64,000 bases of DNA from Paenibacillus dendritiformis (GTDB taxonomy: Bacteria; Bacillota; Bacilli; Paenibacillales; Paenibacillaceae): assembly GCF_945605565.1 (NCBI RefSeq), contig NZ_OX216966.1, forward strand, positions 4,704,001 to 4,768,000, read 5' to 3'. Each line of letters starts with the position of its first letter. Position 1 is the stretch's first letter. The notes below the pieces were generated by a model. The model saw only the letters and a list, made by a program, of their open reading frames with translations, had not been told where the DNA came from and made no database searches. A program made the translations under genes and the position numbers. This document shows, piece by piece, positions 14,506-23,248 of the stretch.

Positions 14506-15945
14506 TCATCCGTTCTCTTTTTGTGACACCGGGATCGGGAGCTGGATGGTGAACGTTGTCCCCTCGCCCTGGATGCTGTGAACCTGGATAGAGCCCTTGT
14601 GGGCCTCCACAATATTTTTGACGATAGCCAGACCCAATCCGGTCCCGCCGGTTGCTTCCCGCTTGCGGGCCTTGTCCGCCTTGTAGAAGCGGTCGAAAAT
14701 ATAGGGGAGATCCTCAGACGGTATGCCCTGGCCGTGGTCCTGAACGACGATGCTGAGCGTCTCTCCGCCGTCGGCGGACATGCCGCGGCTCGTGCCGATG
14801 CCTATTTCCTCGCCGGCCGAAGAATGCCGCAGCGCATTGTCCAGCAGATTGGTCAGCACCTGCTCCAGCCGATCCTCGTCGGCGGCGGGCAGCACCGGAT
14901 CATGCGCTTCGAGCTTCAGCACGATCGGAATCTGCTGCTCCTTCGCGAGCACCGTATATTTGCGATACACGCGGTGAATCAATTCATTCACGTCGGTCTC
15001 GTTCCAATGCATCTGCATATGGCCCGATTCCATCTTGGCCAGATCAAGCAGATCTTTGACAAGACGCCCCATGCGCAGCGATTCGTCATGAATGACCTGG
15101 ACCAGTTCCTGACGTTCCTCCGGAGAGGCGGCGATATCATCCATCAGCGCCTCGCTGTACCCTTGCAGCATCGAGAGCGGGGTCCGGATCTCATGGGACA
15201 CATTGGCGACGAAGTCCGTCCGCATTTTCTCGAGCTTGACTTCCTCCGTAATATCCCGCAGCACGGCGACCGCCCCGCGCACGCGGCTGTCGGCATGGAG
15301 CGGGCCCATCACGACCGACCACACTTCCTTCTGTACGTGAACCCGCGCCGTCACTTCCTTCCCTTCCTTCACGACCGTGTGGAAATAAGGCTTCAACGGA
15401 TCGGGAACCGCCGAAGATTCGGCCCCTTCCTCCTGAATGTTCCACTCCATCTGATTCCAGGTATTCAGGATCGCTTCACCCTGCGGATTCGTGAGCAGCA
15501 TCTGGCCGGCCGCGTCGAACGTAATCACCGCGTCGGTCATGCTCCGCAGCACGCTGGCCAGGTGCTCCTTCTCATGCTGCAAATCCTGAATGGTCAGCTT
15601 CAGCTCCTCCGCCATATGGTTGAACGTGCGCGACAGCTCGCCGATCTCGTCGGAGGAGCGTATCGTCACCTTCGTGGAGTACTCTCCTTGCCGGATCGTG
15701 TCGGCCGCCTCCTTCAGCTTGCGGAGCGGCTGCGTAATCTTCGTGAACAGGAACAACGCGAAGAACGTCGTCAGCGAGAAGCCGGTAATGGCGGTATAGA
15801 CGAACAATTGCTTAATGTCATTCGGATGCGCGAAGTTGCTGTCAATGTACGGCAGCAGGTATACGCCCAATGTCGCCATGACGAAGGCGACGAGGCCGAT
15901 GATAGTCATCCATAGCTTTCCGACAATGCTTCGCCAAAATTTCAC
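14506..15945 (-). CDS. resE: sensor histidine kinase ResE
   Basis: 479 residues: two membrane helices (about 10-33 and 48-70), a HAMP linker, a PAS domain (about 125-235), the HisKA box VSHEIRTPLSML with phosphorylated His251, and an HATPase domain with N and G boxes (LLDNALRHS, DHGQGIP, GGTGLGLAIV). It partners ResD to sense oxygen limitation and NO and to control respiratory genes. There is no large extracellular sensor loop: only about 14 residues separate the helices. The start appears to be GTG 15945, one base after the resD stop, so the pair is translationally linked. Confidence 0.93.
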   Translation of the reverse strand: MKFWRSIVGKLWMTIIGLVAFVMATLGVYLLPYIDSNFAHPNDIKQLFVYTAITGFSLTTFFALFLFTKITQPLRKLKEAADTIRQGEYSTKVTIRSSDEIGELSRTFNHMAEELKLTIQDLQHEKEHLASVLRSMTDAVITFDAAGQMLLTNPQGEAILNTWNQMEWNIQEEGAESSAVPDPLKPYFHTVVKEGKEVTARVHVQKEVWSVVMGPLHADSRVRGAVAVLRDITEEVKLEKMRTDFVANVSHEIRTPLSMLQGYSEALMDDIAASPEERQELVQVIHDESLRMGRLVKDLLDLAKMESGHMQMHWNETDVNELIHRVYRKYTVLAKEQQIPIVLKLEAHDPVLPAADEDRLEQVLTNLLDNALRHSSAGEEIGIGTSRGMSADGGETLSIVVQDHGQGIPSEDLPYIFDRFYKADKARKREATGGTGLGLAIVKNIVEAHKGSIQVHSIQGEGTTFTIQLPIPVSQKENG

Positions 15946-15946
15946 G

Positions 15947-16663
15947 TTATTTAGGCACCTCTAACTTGTAACCGACGCCCCATACGGTCGTAATCATGGC
16001 CGCCGCCTCCGGAGACACCTTGTTCAGCTTCTCGCGCAGACGCTTCACATGAGTATCCACCGTCCGCAGATCCCCGAAAAATTCGTAGTTCCATACATCC
16101 TTCAGCAGTTCCTCGCGCGAGAACACTTTGTCCGGAGATATCGCCAAATAGTGAAGCAGCTCATACTCCTTCGGCGTCAGACTCACTTCCTGGCCGCCCG
16201 CCGTGACGCGGTGGGCATCATGCTCAATAACCAAATGAGGGAATACGATATTGTTGCTCGTCTTCGGATCGTTGGTCAAGAACGCCGTCGCCGACGAACG
16301 GCGAAGCACCGCCTTGACCCGGTAAATCACTTCGCGCGGACTGAACGGCTTGACCACATAGTCATCCGCCCCCACCTCAAACCCTTGCACCCGGTTCATT
16401 TCTTCGCCCTTCGCGGTAAGCATTATGATCGGCGTCGCCTTAACCTGCCGCAGCCGCGTGCATACTTCGATGCCGTCTATTCCCGGCAGCATCACGTCGA
16501 GCAGGATCAAATCATAATCTTCGCTTACCGCTTTGCGGAGCGCCATTTCTCCATCTTCCGCCTCATCAATCGCGTACCCCTCTTTTTCCAGATACATTTT
16601 GAGCAAGCGGCGAATGCGTTCTTCATCATCAACTACCAGTATGCGATTCACATGTTCAGACAT
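15947..16663 (-). CDS. resD: response regulator ResD (OmpR/PhoB class)
   Basis: 238 residues from ATG 16663 (MSEHVNRI), six bases after AAGGGGAG. Receiver domain with phospho-acceptor Asp56 in LILLDVMLP and a C-terminal winged helix (TPKEYELLHYLA, DVWNYEF, RTVDTHVKRLREKL). It activates genes for cytochrome maturation, terminal oxidases and anaerobic respiration when phosphorylated by ResE. It follows resC by 80 bases, and resE follows directly. Confidence 0.95.
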   Translation of the reverse strand: MSEHVNRILVVDDEERIRRLLKMYLEKEGYAIDEAEDGEMALRKAVSEDYDLILLDVMLPGIDGIEVCTRLRQVKATPIIMLTAKGEEMNRVQGFEVGADDYVVKPFSPREVIYRVKAVLRRSSATAFLTNDPKTSNNIVFPHLVIEHDAHRVTAGGQEVSLTPKEYELLHYLAISPDKVFSREELLKDVWNYEFFGDLRTVDTHVKRLREKLNKVSPEAAAMITTVWGVGYKLEVPK

Positions 16664-16743
16664 ATACGACTCCCCTTCCAATGGTTATACGCGTAACTGG
16701 ACAGAACAAGAGTCCTGTCCAGTCGCATGCGCAGCTGCCCGGA

Positions 16744-17997
16744 TTATACTCCGGCATAGGAATGCAGCCCGGAGATAATAAGATTGACTCCGACCAAAGT
16801 AAACATAACAATCAAAAAGCCAATGACGGCAAGCCAGGACGATTTCGTCCCGATCCAGCTGCGGGACAGGCGCAGATGCAGGTAGGCGCTGTAAAAGAGC
16901 CACGTAATGAGCGCCCACACCTCCTTCGGATCCCAGGCCCAGAATCGGGACCAGGCAATCTGCGCCCAGATCATCGCGAAGATAAGCCCGCCCAGCGTAA
17001 ATACCGGGAAGCCTAGCGCAATGGACCGGTAGCTGATCTCATCGGCCAGCTCCGGATCGACGCCGCGGACAAGCGGTTGAATCGACTTCGCGATCGGCTT
17101 CCGGATGAGCAGGCGAATGAGGCCATACAACGCGAGCCCGGCCAGAAGCGACCAGATGACGGTGTTCAGCTTCCGTCCCGCCTGCACGCCCTTCATCCAG
17201 CTTGGCGCTTCCATCAGCGGAAGCGAAATGCCGATGAAGCTCGGCACCTTCTGCAAGGAAGCCGAATCGCTGTTGTACGGAGCGACCAGCGGCGGCATTT
17301 GATACGTGACCTTTTCCAGCCTCGTCTCGATTTGACCGTTCTTGACGCTCTCCACCTTCTGGTCAATGATGACCTCGTATCCGGCCCCGCGGAAAATAAA
17401 CACAATCGAGATGAAGCCGACGACGATGACGATGCTGGCCATCGTGAACTCAAGCCATCGCTGCGGCCGGCGCGGCGCACCGGCATCCCAGCGGACCGAG
17501 CGCAGCAGATGAAGCAGCCCGGCCAGGAAGCCGACCGCGAAGAACGCGTAGCCAAGCGCGACCATCGTTACATGGATATAGAGCCAGATAGAGTCTAGCT
17601 GCGGGATTAGCGGCTGGACTTCACTTGGAAAGACAGAGGCATAACCCATAATGATAACAGCCAGCGGCACCCCGAATGCGCCGAGCACCGTTGAACGGTA
17701 TATCAGATACACCACGACGAAAGCGGCAATAATCATCATCGCCAGGAAGGACATAAATTCGTACATATTGCTGACCGGAATATGTCCTGCGCCAATCCAG
17801 CGCGTGAAGAAGTAGGCGGCCTGCGCCAAGAAGCCGATAAGCGTCACGGCGAACGCTATCTTCCCCCACTTCCGCTCCCGGCGGCCGGAAGCCTGGGATT
17901 TGCCGCCTCCCAGGGCGAACACGAACAGAATGAACGCGATGCAGAACAAGAAAAATGCGACGATATAGGCATCCTGGCTAAATTGTAGCAGATTCAA
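16744..17997 (-). CDS. resC: cytochrome c biogenesis protein ResC (CcsA/CcsB-type heme handling)
   Basis: 417 residues, a polytopic membrane protein with the heme-handling WWD-type motif WAWDPKEVWALITW at 353-366 and conserved flanking histidines (for example YIHVTMVALGY near 140-150). With ResB it forms the System II synthase that moves heme across the membrane and attaches it to apocytochrome c. Its start overlaps the resB stop by four bases. About 417 residues is typical for Bacillales ResC. Confidence 0.94.
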   Translation of the reverse strand: MNLLQFSQDAYIVAFFLFCIAFILFVFALGGGKSQASGRRERKWGKIAFAVTLIGFLAQAAYFFTRWIGAGHIPVSNMYEFMSFLAMMIIAAFVVVYLIYRSTVLGAFGVPLAVIIMGYASVFPSEVQPLIPQLDSIWLYIHVTMVALGYAFFAVGFLAGLLHLLRSVRWDAGAPRRPQRWLEFTMASIVIVVGFISIVFIFRGAGYEVIIDQKVESVKNGQIETRLEKVTYQMPPLVAPYNSDSASLQKVPSFIGISLPLMEAPSWMKGVQAGRKLNTVIWSLLAGLALYGLIRLLIRKPIAKSIQPLVRGVDPELADEISYRSIALGFPVFTLGGLIFAMIWAQIAWSRFWAWDPKEVWALITWLFYSAYLHLRLSRSWIGTKSSWLAVIGFLIVMFTLVGVNLIISGLHSYAGV

Positions 17998-19658
17998 GCC
18001 TTATTCCCCCCACGATCTATCATTTTGGAATCCACCTGCACATCGGCGGCCGCCAATGCTCGTGCCACTTCATTGCGCAAGCCGAACCAATTTTTGTTCG
18101 TATGCGCTCCCAATGCCAGATTCTGTCCATCCAGCCGCAGCCACACGCGGCGGTGCTGCCAGTAGAAGCCCATAATAAGACCGATCATGCTGATGGCGGC
18201 TCCGATCCAGATGAACGGCATCGCCGTATCCTTGCGTACCGTCAGGTAGCTCATGGATTCGGACATCGTCACATCATTCATGGACGGCACGCGCAGCTCG
18301 AACTGCTCCGCCATCTTGCCGTTGATGACATCCTGTTGGAAGCGGACCTTGTCTTTTTGCAGCGGGAAATAGAGATAAGGCTCTCCTTCATCCGATAAGC
18401 CAGGTCCCTTAATCAGGAAAATAAAAGCGGGAGCATTCGGCTCCTGCGACAGATTCGTCGGCTCGCCTTTGCTGTTCAAGCCAAAGTCCATGAATTTGCT
18501 CGTTAATTCCAGGGTATAAGGCCCTACCTTATACTCGCGTTCCGTCCGGTTCACTTTCAGCTCAAATTGCCCATATACTTCGCCGGTAGCCGGATTCCGG
18601 AGCTCAGGCTTGACCGCCACGAGCTTCGGCGTCAGATCGAAATCGAACTGATACGCCGAGATGCCATCGTATTCCAACGGCTCGTTGACCCGGATATCAT
18701 GCTGGTGAACCTTCTCCAGCACCGGCTCTGCGACCGGATCGTCGCACTTGTCGACGCAGCGGAACAGGGTCGCCTTCGTCTCGAACAGCTTCGGGAACAC
18801 CCGGCCTTCCTTGACGAATTGCTCCGGCATCTCGTCTTCCGAGTAATACTCGACCTTGAAATGATCATTTTGCAAATAGTACGGCGTATTCGGAATCTCC
18901 CGCGGCTCACCCTGCGGAAATCCGGCATAATACTCCATATGCCATCCCGGAATGCTTCTTGCCAGCACCGCCAGCAGGAAGACGATAAGCCCGATATGGT
19001 TGATATAAGGCCCCCAGCGGCTGAAGCGGTTCTTCTCCGCGAGCAGCGCCCCATCGTCGCGGACGATATGGTAGCCGCGCTTCTTGAGGGCGTCCGACAT
19101 TGTGTCCAGCCACGCCTCCGGCTCCTCCTGGATGTCGCCCTGATAGACGACGCGCTGCCGCGTAATGAATTGCTCATGCTTGCGAACCTTTTGCTTATGT
19201 AAGGCGCGGTACAGCGGAAGGACCCGGTCCAGACTGCATATGACGAGTGAAGCCCCGATCATGACGAGCAGCATAATGAACCACCACGATTCATACGTAT
19301 GGGACAAGCCGAGCAAATAATAGATATGCCCGAGCGTGCCATAGGTCTGCTTGTAGTAGGTCGCGGCGTCGATCGAGATAAAATTGCTTTCCTGCGGATA
19401 AATGGTTCCGAGAGAAGCCCCGATCAGCGTAATGATAATAATGATGATCGCGATTTTGACCGAAGAGAAAAAGTTCCATATCCGGTCAATCCATGAAGGA
19501 TTCGCTTTTTGCGATTTGCGGGCGACGCCGTCATATCTCATTTCGAGCACCGCATCGGACCCGGGCTCCTCGTTTTGCGGTTTGCCGCAGGCTTCGCACA
19601 ACACCGTTCCTACGGCATTCTGATGCCCGCATTCACATTTCGTGTTGACAAACGCCAC
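17994..19658 (-). CDS. resB: cytochrome c biogenesis protein ResB
   Basis: 554 residues with membrane helices near 65-85, 120-145 and 210-230, a large extracytoplasmic domain (about 240-460) and a final helix near 470-490, as in the Ccs1/ResB family. It begins with a four-cysteine knuckle (C-x-C at 8-10, C-x2-C at 21-24), an N-terminal zinc-ribbon-like extension. ResB and ResC form the System II cytochrome c synthase. The gene lies 26 bases after resA and overlaps resC. Confidence 0.93.
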   Translation of the reverse strand: MAFVNTKCECGHQNAVGTVLCEACGKPQNEEPGSDAVLEMRYDGVARKSQKANPSWIDRIWNFFSSVKIAIIIIIITLIGASLGTIYPQESNFISIDAATYYKQTYGTLGHIYYLLGLSHTYESWWFIMLLVMIGASLVICSLDRVLPLYRALHKQKVRKHEQFITRQRVVYQGDIQEEPEAWLDTMSDALKKRGYHIVRDDGALLAEKNRFSRWGPYINHIGLIVFLLAVLARSIPGWHMEYYAGFPQGEPREIPNTPYYLQNDHFKVEYYSEDEMPEQFVKEGRVFPKLFETKATLFRCVDKCDDPVAEPVLEKVHQHDIRVNEPLEYDGISAYQFDFDLTPKLVAVKPELRNPATGEVYGQFELKVNRTEREYKVGPYTLELTSKFMDFGLNSKGEPTNLSQEPNAPAFIFLIKGPGLSDEGEPYLYFPLQKDKVRFQQDVINGKMAEQFELRVPSMNDVTMSESMSYLTVRKDTAMPFIWIGAAISMIGLIMGFYWQHRRVWLRLDGQNLALGAHTNKNWFGLRNEVARALAAADVQVDSKMIDRGGNKA

Positions 19659-19684
19659 GTCATTGCCCCCCTTCCATATCCCGG

Positions 19685-20209
19685 TTAGGTGCCTGTAATC
19701 TGCTGAAGATAAGCATTCAGCTGATCAGGGGATAATTCTCCGATATGGATGGCGTGGACCTTGCCGTCCGGCTTAATGAAAAACGTGGTCGGCATCGGCC
19801 CGATACCGAACGCCTTGATCGCCTTTTTCTTCTGATCCAGCAGCATCGTGAAATGCACGTTCACTTTTCTCATATAATTCTCGACGACCAGAGCATCTTC
19901 CCCCGCATTGACGCCGACAACCTCGACCCCGCGTTCCTTCCAGTCATCTGCCGTACTTTGCAAGGCGGGCATTTCCCGCTCGCACGGCTCGCACCATGAT
20001 CCCCAGAAATTCAGGACGACCGTCTTCTCCCGGTAATCGCTTAACTGAACCAGATCGCCCTGCACGTTCTGCAGTGTCAGGTTCGGTATCGCGTCCCCGG
20101 CTTTCGGCGTCTCCGACTTCTTGAAGGCAGAGCTGACAGCGAAGCCGCCGAGCAGCAGGATGCCCGCTAAAATAATGATTTGGACTGTCTTATTGCGTTT
20201 TCCCATCAT
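19685..20209 (-). CDS. resA: extracytoplasmic thiol-disulfide oxidoreductase ResA
   Basis: 174 residues with one N-terminal membrane anchor (about 8-28) and a thioredoxin fold whose active site is WCEPC (Cys73, Cys76), the CEPC signature of ResA. It reduces the apocytochrome c CXXCH cysteines outside the membrane so heme can be attached. First gene of resABCDE. ATG 20209 follows GGAAGGGG. A 169 bp palindromic element lies directly upstream and a CRP/FNR-type site beyond that. Confidence 0.95.
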   Translation of the reverse strand: MMGKRNKTVQIIILAGILLLGGFAVSSAFKKSETPKAGDAIPNLTLQNVQGDLVQLSDYREKTVVLNFWGSWCEPCEREMPALQSTADDWKERGVEVVGVNAGEDALVVENYMRKVNVHFTMLLDQKKKAIKAFGIGPMPTTFFIKPDGKVHAIHIGELSPDQLNAYLQQITGT

Positions 20210-20226
20210 CTACGCCCCTTCCAGAG

Positions 20227-20395
20227 GTTGTTCAAAATCCGGTTTTGATCACGAAGAGATTCGGGAAGTAACGCGGCATCGAATCTTGCATTCACTCTCG
20301 AAGTCCGCTGCTCATGTAGTATTGCCTACACTGCGCTGCTCCTTCTTCGAGTTCAAGCAACCTTCTCGGTGCTGAAAACCGGATTTGCTGAACAC
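20227..20395. repeat. 169 bp extended palindromic intergenic element
   Basis: The ends are inverted repeats: GTTGTTCAAAATCCGGTTTT at the left and AAAACCGGATTTGCTGAACAC at the right. The centre folds on itself (TCGAAG...GTAG / CTAC...CTTCGA, about 20300-20350). No coding frame is credible. From memory, related palindromes beginning GTTCAAAA with an inner GATCACGAAG are common between genes in Paenibacillus; I cannot verify that here. It separates resA from its likely upstream control region. Confidence 0.7.
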
Positions 20396-20402
20396 TTATT
20401 AC

Positions 20403-20418
20403 TATGACTTTTTTCACA
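20403..20418 (-). promoter_or_regulatory. CRP/FNR-type operator candidate upstream of resA
   Basis: On the minus strand TGTGA-N6-TCATA, one mismatch from the TGTGA-N6-TCACA symmetric consensus. It is 194 bases before the resA start, on the far side of the palindromic element. Fnr or another Crp-family regulator would make sense for a respiration operon. A chance match is possible. Confidence 0.3.
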
Positions 20419-20578
20419 ATCAGGCAGAAGAGTTGCTACAATTTCCGCACACCATCCACGATCATTATAATTCATTGGTTGAGCGCCCCCTCTTCCTTAA
20501 TATGAAAATTATGTGTCATAGCAACGGGAAACAAACCCCACGCCTGCCGGGTTCGTTCCGACCGATTCAAGAATCGGC

Positions 20579-21322
20579 TCAGGCCTCTGTGCGGTTCGCC
20601 TTGATCGCCATCTTCAGTTCGTTGACCTCGGATTTGGTCAGATGACGGAATTTGCCCCGTGGAATCCCTTGCAGGAAGATGTTGCCGAATTGAACCCGCT
20701 TCAGCTTCACGACAGGATGCCCAATCGCTTCGAACATCCGGCGGACCTGGCGGTTGCGACCTTCATAGATCGTAATGCTGATCGTGGCCGATTTGCGCTC
20801 CATATCGACATCATGATATTCCACCTCGGCCGGCTGCGTCATGCCGTCCTCAAGCTGAATGCCCTCTCTCAGCTTCTCCAGCAGATCGCCGTGAGGAATG
20901 CCCTTGACGGTCGCGTGATACGTCTTCGCGACATGATGGCGCGGATGCATAAGCATATTCGCGAGATCGCCGTCATTGGTCAGAAGCAGCAGCCCTTCCG
21001 TATCATAATCAAGCCGGCCTACCGGATAGACCCGTGCCCCGATGCCCTTGACGAAATCAAGCACCGTTTTGCGCCCTTCCGGGTCGGACATGCTCGTAAT
21101 GACCCCTTTCGGCTTGTGGAAGGCGGCATATACTTTGTTGGCATTTGCAGTAATCGGCTTGCCGTTCACGGTAATGATGTCTGTCGCGGGATCCGCCTTG
21201 ACCCCTAACGCGGTCACGACCTCTCCGTTAACCTCCACCTTTCCGTCCAGTATCAATTGTTCACATTTGCGGCGCGACGCAACCCCTGCGTTTGCCATAA
21301 TTTTTTGCAATCGTTCTTCCAT
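20579..21322 (-). CDS. rluB: 23S rRNA pseudouridine synthase RluB
   Basis: 247 residues. An N-terminal S4 RNA-binding domain (1-60, MEERLQKIMANAG...) precedes the RsuA-type catalytic domain with the essential Asp105 in GRLDYDTEGLLLLTNDG. The expected reaction is pseudouridine formation at the position equivalent to E. coli 2605 in 23S rRNA. It lies upstream of resA as in B. subtilis (rluB/ypuL-resA). A copy of the mosaic repeat block now separates it from spmB. Confidence 0.94.
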   Translation of the reverse strand: MEERLQKIMANAGVASRRKCEQLILDGKVEVNGEVVTALGVKADPATDIITVNGKPITANANKVYAAFHKPKGVITSMSDPEGRKTVLDFVKGIGARVYPVGRLDYDTEGLLLLTNDGDLANMLMHPRHHVAKTYHATVKGIPHGDLLEKLREGIQLEDGMTQPAEVEYHDVDMERKSATISITIYEGRNRQVRRMFEAIGHPVVKLKRVQFGNIFLQGIPRGKFRHLTKSEVNELKMAIKANRTEA

Positions 21323-21410
21323 CGATGTCTGTCACCTCAAACCTATGATATCCTTTTGTGAACAAGACCACAAGCCGGAGGTTCAAAATATTGTCGAAAT
21401 CCATAACAAA

Positions 21411-21455
21411 GGGGGTGTCCCAAAAGTAGTATTCAACTACATTGAGACAGCCCCC
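21411..21455. repeat. GC-rich hairpin at the end of block B
   Basis: GGGGGTGTCCC...ACAGCCCCC stem with an inner GTAGT/ACTAC stem, the counterpart of the hairpin at 3628-3671. It lies about 90 bases upstream of rluB, whereas the block A copy lies downstream of a gene, so it is part of the repeat rather than of a particular transcript. Confidence 0.6.
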
Positions 21456-21604
21456 TGATTCTCAAAGCTCGACTCGCCGACAAACTGCAAATATACACCA
21501 TTCCTTGATGAAGTGTACTCCGTTACAGGGAATCCTGCAAAACGGCATCAATTTCAGACTATCCAATCGATAAAAGACAAAAATCGATGAAAATAATGTA
21601 CTAT

Positions 21605-21774
21605 TCAGGCTGTTGGAAAACCCCTGTTTTTTACGAAGGGGTGGAGATTGTCCATTTACCTAATCAAAACTTGGCACGCATAGCGTTTTAAGTCGATTTT
21701 TTCTACTGAGAGACGAGATCCACCATATAAAAAATAAAGTGGAGAAAATTCCCACAGACTTCTCAACGGCCTGA
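21605..21774 (-). repeat. MITE-like element, copy B1
   Basis: Termini TCAGGCTGTTGGAAAA and TTCTCAACGGCCTGA are inverted repeats. About 170 bp, equivalent to copy A2 in the other block. Confidence 0.75.
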
Positions 21775-22130
21775 TTTTACGGGATCCAAGAGACCGCGTC
21801 GGATCCTGGGGGCATCATCGCCTCGTTGCCTCTCGGGGCTTGAACGTGTGGAGGGAATTGCTGCTATTTTACAGGAATTTCGGCTCAATGGGTCCACATC
21901 CCGAGGAATTGCTGCAAATCTACATCATTTATGGCCCTCTTGCTTCAAGTCGAAGCAAAACGGGTGAAATTCCTGCAGTTTTGCAGGATTCGCTTTCTGG
22001 TAAAGTCGTCCATATCGAATTGCTGTATTTCCGCAGGATTTTGCTTACCGAATAGAAGTGTCTGGAGAAATCGTGTAGTTTTGCGGATTTCGCCTACCGG
22101 ATAGACGTGTCTAGGGAAATGGTGCAGTTT

Positions 22131-22300
22131 TCAGGTCGTTGGAAACCCCTGTTTTTTACGAAGGGGTGGAGATTGTCCATTTTCCTACTCAAAACTTGGC
22201 ACGCATAGCGTTTTAAATCGATTTTTTCTACTGAGAGACGAGATCCACCACATAAAAAATGAAGTGCCAAAAAATCCCTTGGACTTTCTCAACAGCCTGA
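22131..22300 (-). repeat. MITE-like element, copy B2
   Basis: Termini TCAGGTCGTTGG and TTTCTCAACAGCCTGA, about 170 bp, equivalent to copy A1. As with A1 it splits a ~50 bp unit. Both blocks share the same altered inner end (GTCG instead of GCTG), so the blocks were copied after the insertion. Confidence 0.75.
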
Positions 22301-22392
22301 CTATTGCAGGAATTTCATCAAATAGCGGCTGAAAGAACAGAAATTGCTGCAGATTTCACTCCTTCATCCATCTTCCACCGTTTTTGCGCACC

Positions 22393-22555
22393 GCCGTTTT
22401 TCCGAACTGTACAGTTTCTATGCGAGTGTATCTGAACTTTACAGTTTCTATCCGAGTGTATCCGTTTTTCCGAAATGTCCAGTTTCTAACCTAGCGTTTC
22501 CGTTTTTCCGAACTGTACATTCTCTATCGAGCGTCTCCGTTTTTCCCGTATCCAC
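22393..22555 (-). repeat. ~38 bp tandem repeat tract inside block B
   Basis: About four to five degenerate units built on CGGAAAAACGGA-ACGCT-GATAGAAACTGTACAGTT (minus-strand sense, shown in parts). Block A carries only the equivalent of one unit near 2630-2650, so unit number differs between copies. Confidence 0.75.
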
Positions 22556-22633
22556 ATTCGCTGTTGACTCGTCACCTCAATCATTTTGCAATGCTTATGA
22601 GACGCTCCCTTCCCATGATTCGATTCCGCCATG

Positions 22634-23167
22634 TCACCCGAAGACGAGCAAACAGACGATAATGGCGGCTACAAATCCGACCAAATCGGAGAACAAGCCC
22701 ACCTTGAGCGCATAGCGTCCCTTGCGGATGCCGATCGCTCCGAAATAGACCATCAGCACATACAGCGTCGTATCCGTGCTGCCCTGAACGGTGGAAGCCA
22801 TTCGTCCGATCATGGAATCCGCGCCGTAGGTCTTAATCAGATCGGTCGTAAAAGCGAGCGAACCCGCACCCGTTATCGGCCGCAGGAAGGCAAGCGGCAG
22901 CACCTCGCTCGGCACGCCGAACCAGTTGAGCAGCGGAGCGAACCAGCCGACGATCCACTCCATCGCCCCGGAGGCCCGGAACACGCTGATGGCAACCATC
23001 ATCCCCACGAGTGCAGGAATGATGTTGATCGAGGTCTGGAAGCCGTCCTTAGCCCCTTCCACGAATGATTCATAGACGGGGATGCGCTTGAAATACGCGT
23101 ATAAAGGGATGAAGACGATAATGGCCGGGATGGCCCATGCAGAAATAAGCGACACTACAGCATACAT
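22634..23167 (-). CDS. spmB: spore maturation protein B
   Basis: 177 residues, mostly hydrophobic, with the nucleoside-recognition (Gate) domain pattern INIIPALVGMMVAI and the segment FLRPITGAGSLAFTTDLIKTYGADS typical of SpmB (only parts quoted). SpmA and SpmB are mother-cell membrane proteins needed for normal dehydration of the spore core and heat resistance. It lies 81 bases after spmA in a dacB-spmA-spmB operon, as in B. subtilis. Confidence 0.94.
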   Translation of the reverse strand: MYAVVSLISAWAIPAIIVFIPLYAYFKRIPVYESFVEGAKDGFQTSINIIPALVGMMVAISVFRASGAMEWIVGWFAPLLNWFGVPSEVLPLAFLRPITGAGSLAFTTDLIKTYGADSMIGRMASTVQGSTDTTLYVLMVYFGAIGIRKGRYALKVGLFSDLVGFVAAIIVCLLVFG

Positions 23168-23248
23168 GAGCAGCCGTCCTTTCCGAACGAGTGATGAATT
23201 CCCTCTTCAGCCAATGGCGCTTGACCGCATGACCGGGCCTGCCCGGTC

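Larger units (their letters stand above)
21411..22605. repeat. mosaic intergenic repeat block B (inverted partner of block A)
   Basis: The reverse complement of this 1.2 kb stretch follows block A from end to end: GC hairpin, MITE copy B1, GGATCC/GGGGGCATCATCGCCTC segment, ~50 bp palindromic-core units (21836-22130), MITE copy B2, then GTCTCATAAGCATTGC at the outer end. It differs by an expanded ~38 bp tandem tract at 22393-22555 where block A has about one unit, and by small changes in the GGCATCGAGG region. No credible gene lies in it. It separates spmB from rluB. Confidence 0.85.

Noticed and set aside
14578..15915. Plus-strand frame of 445 codons
   Set aside because: Antisense of resE; the histidine kinase on the other strand is unmistakable.
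14506..15945. resE as a PhoR or WalK kinase
   Set aside because: Domain layout would allow it, but gene order resA-B-C-D-E and the adjoining ResD make ResE the better call.
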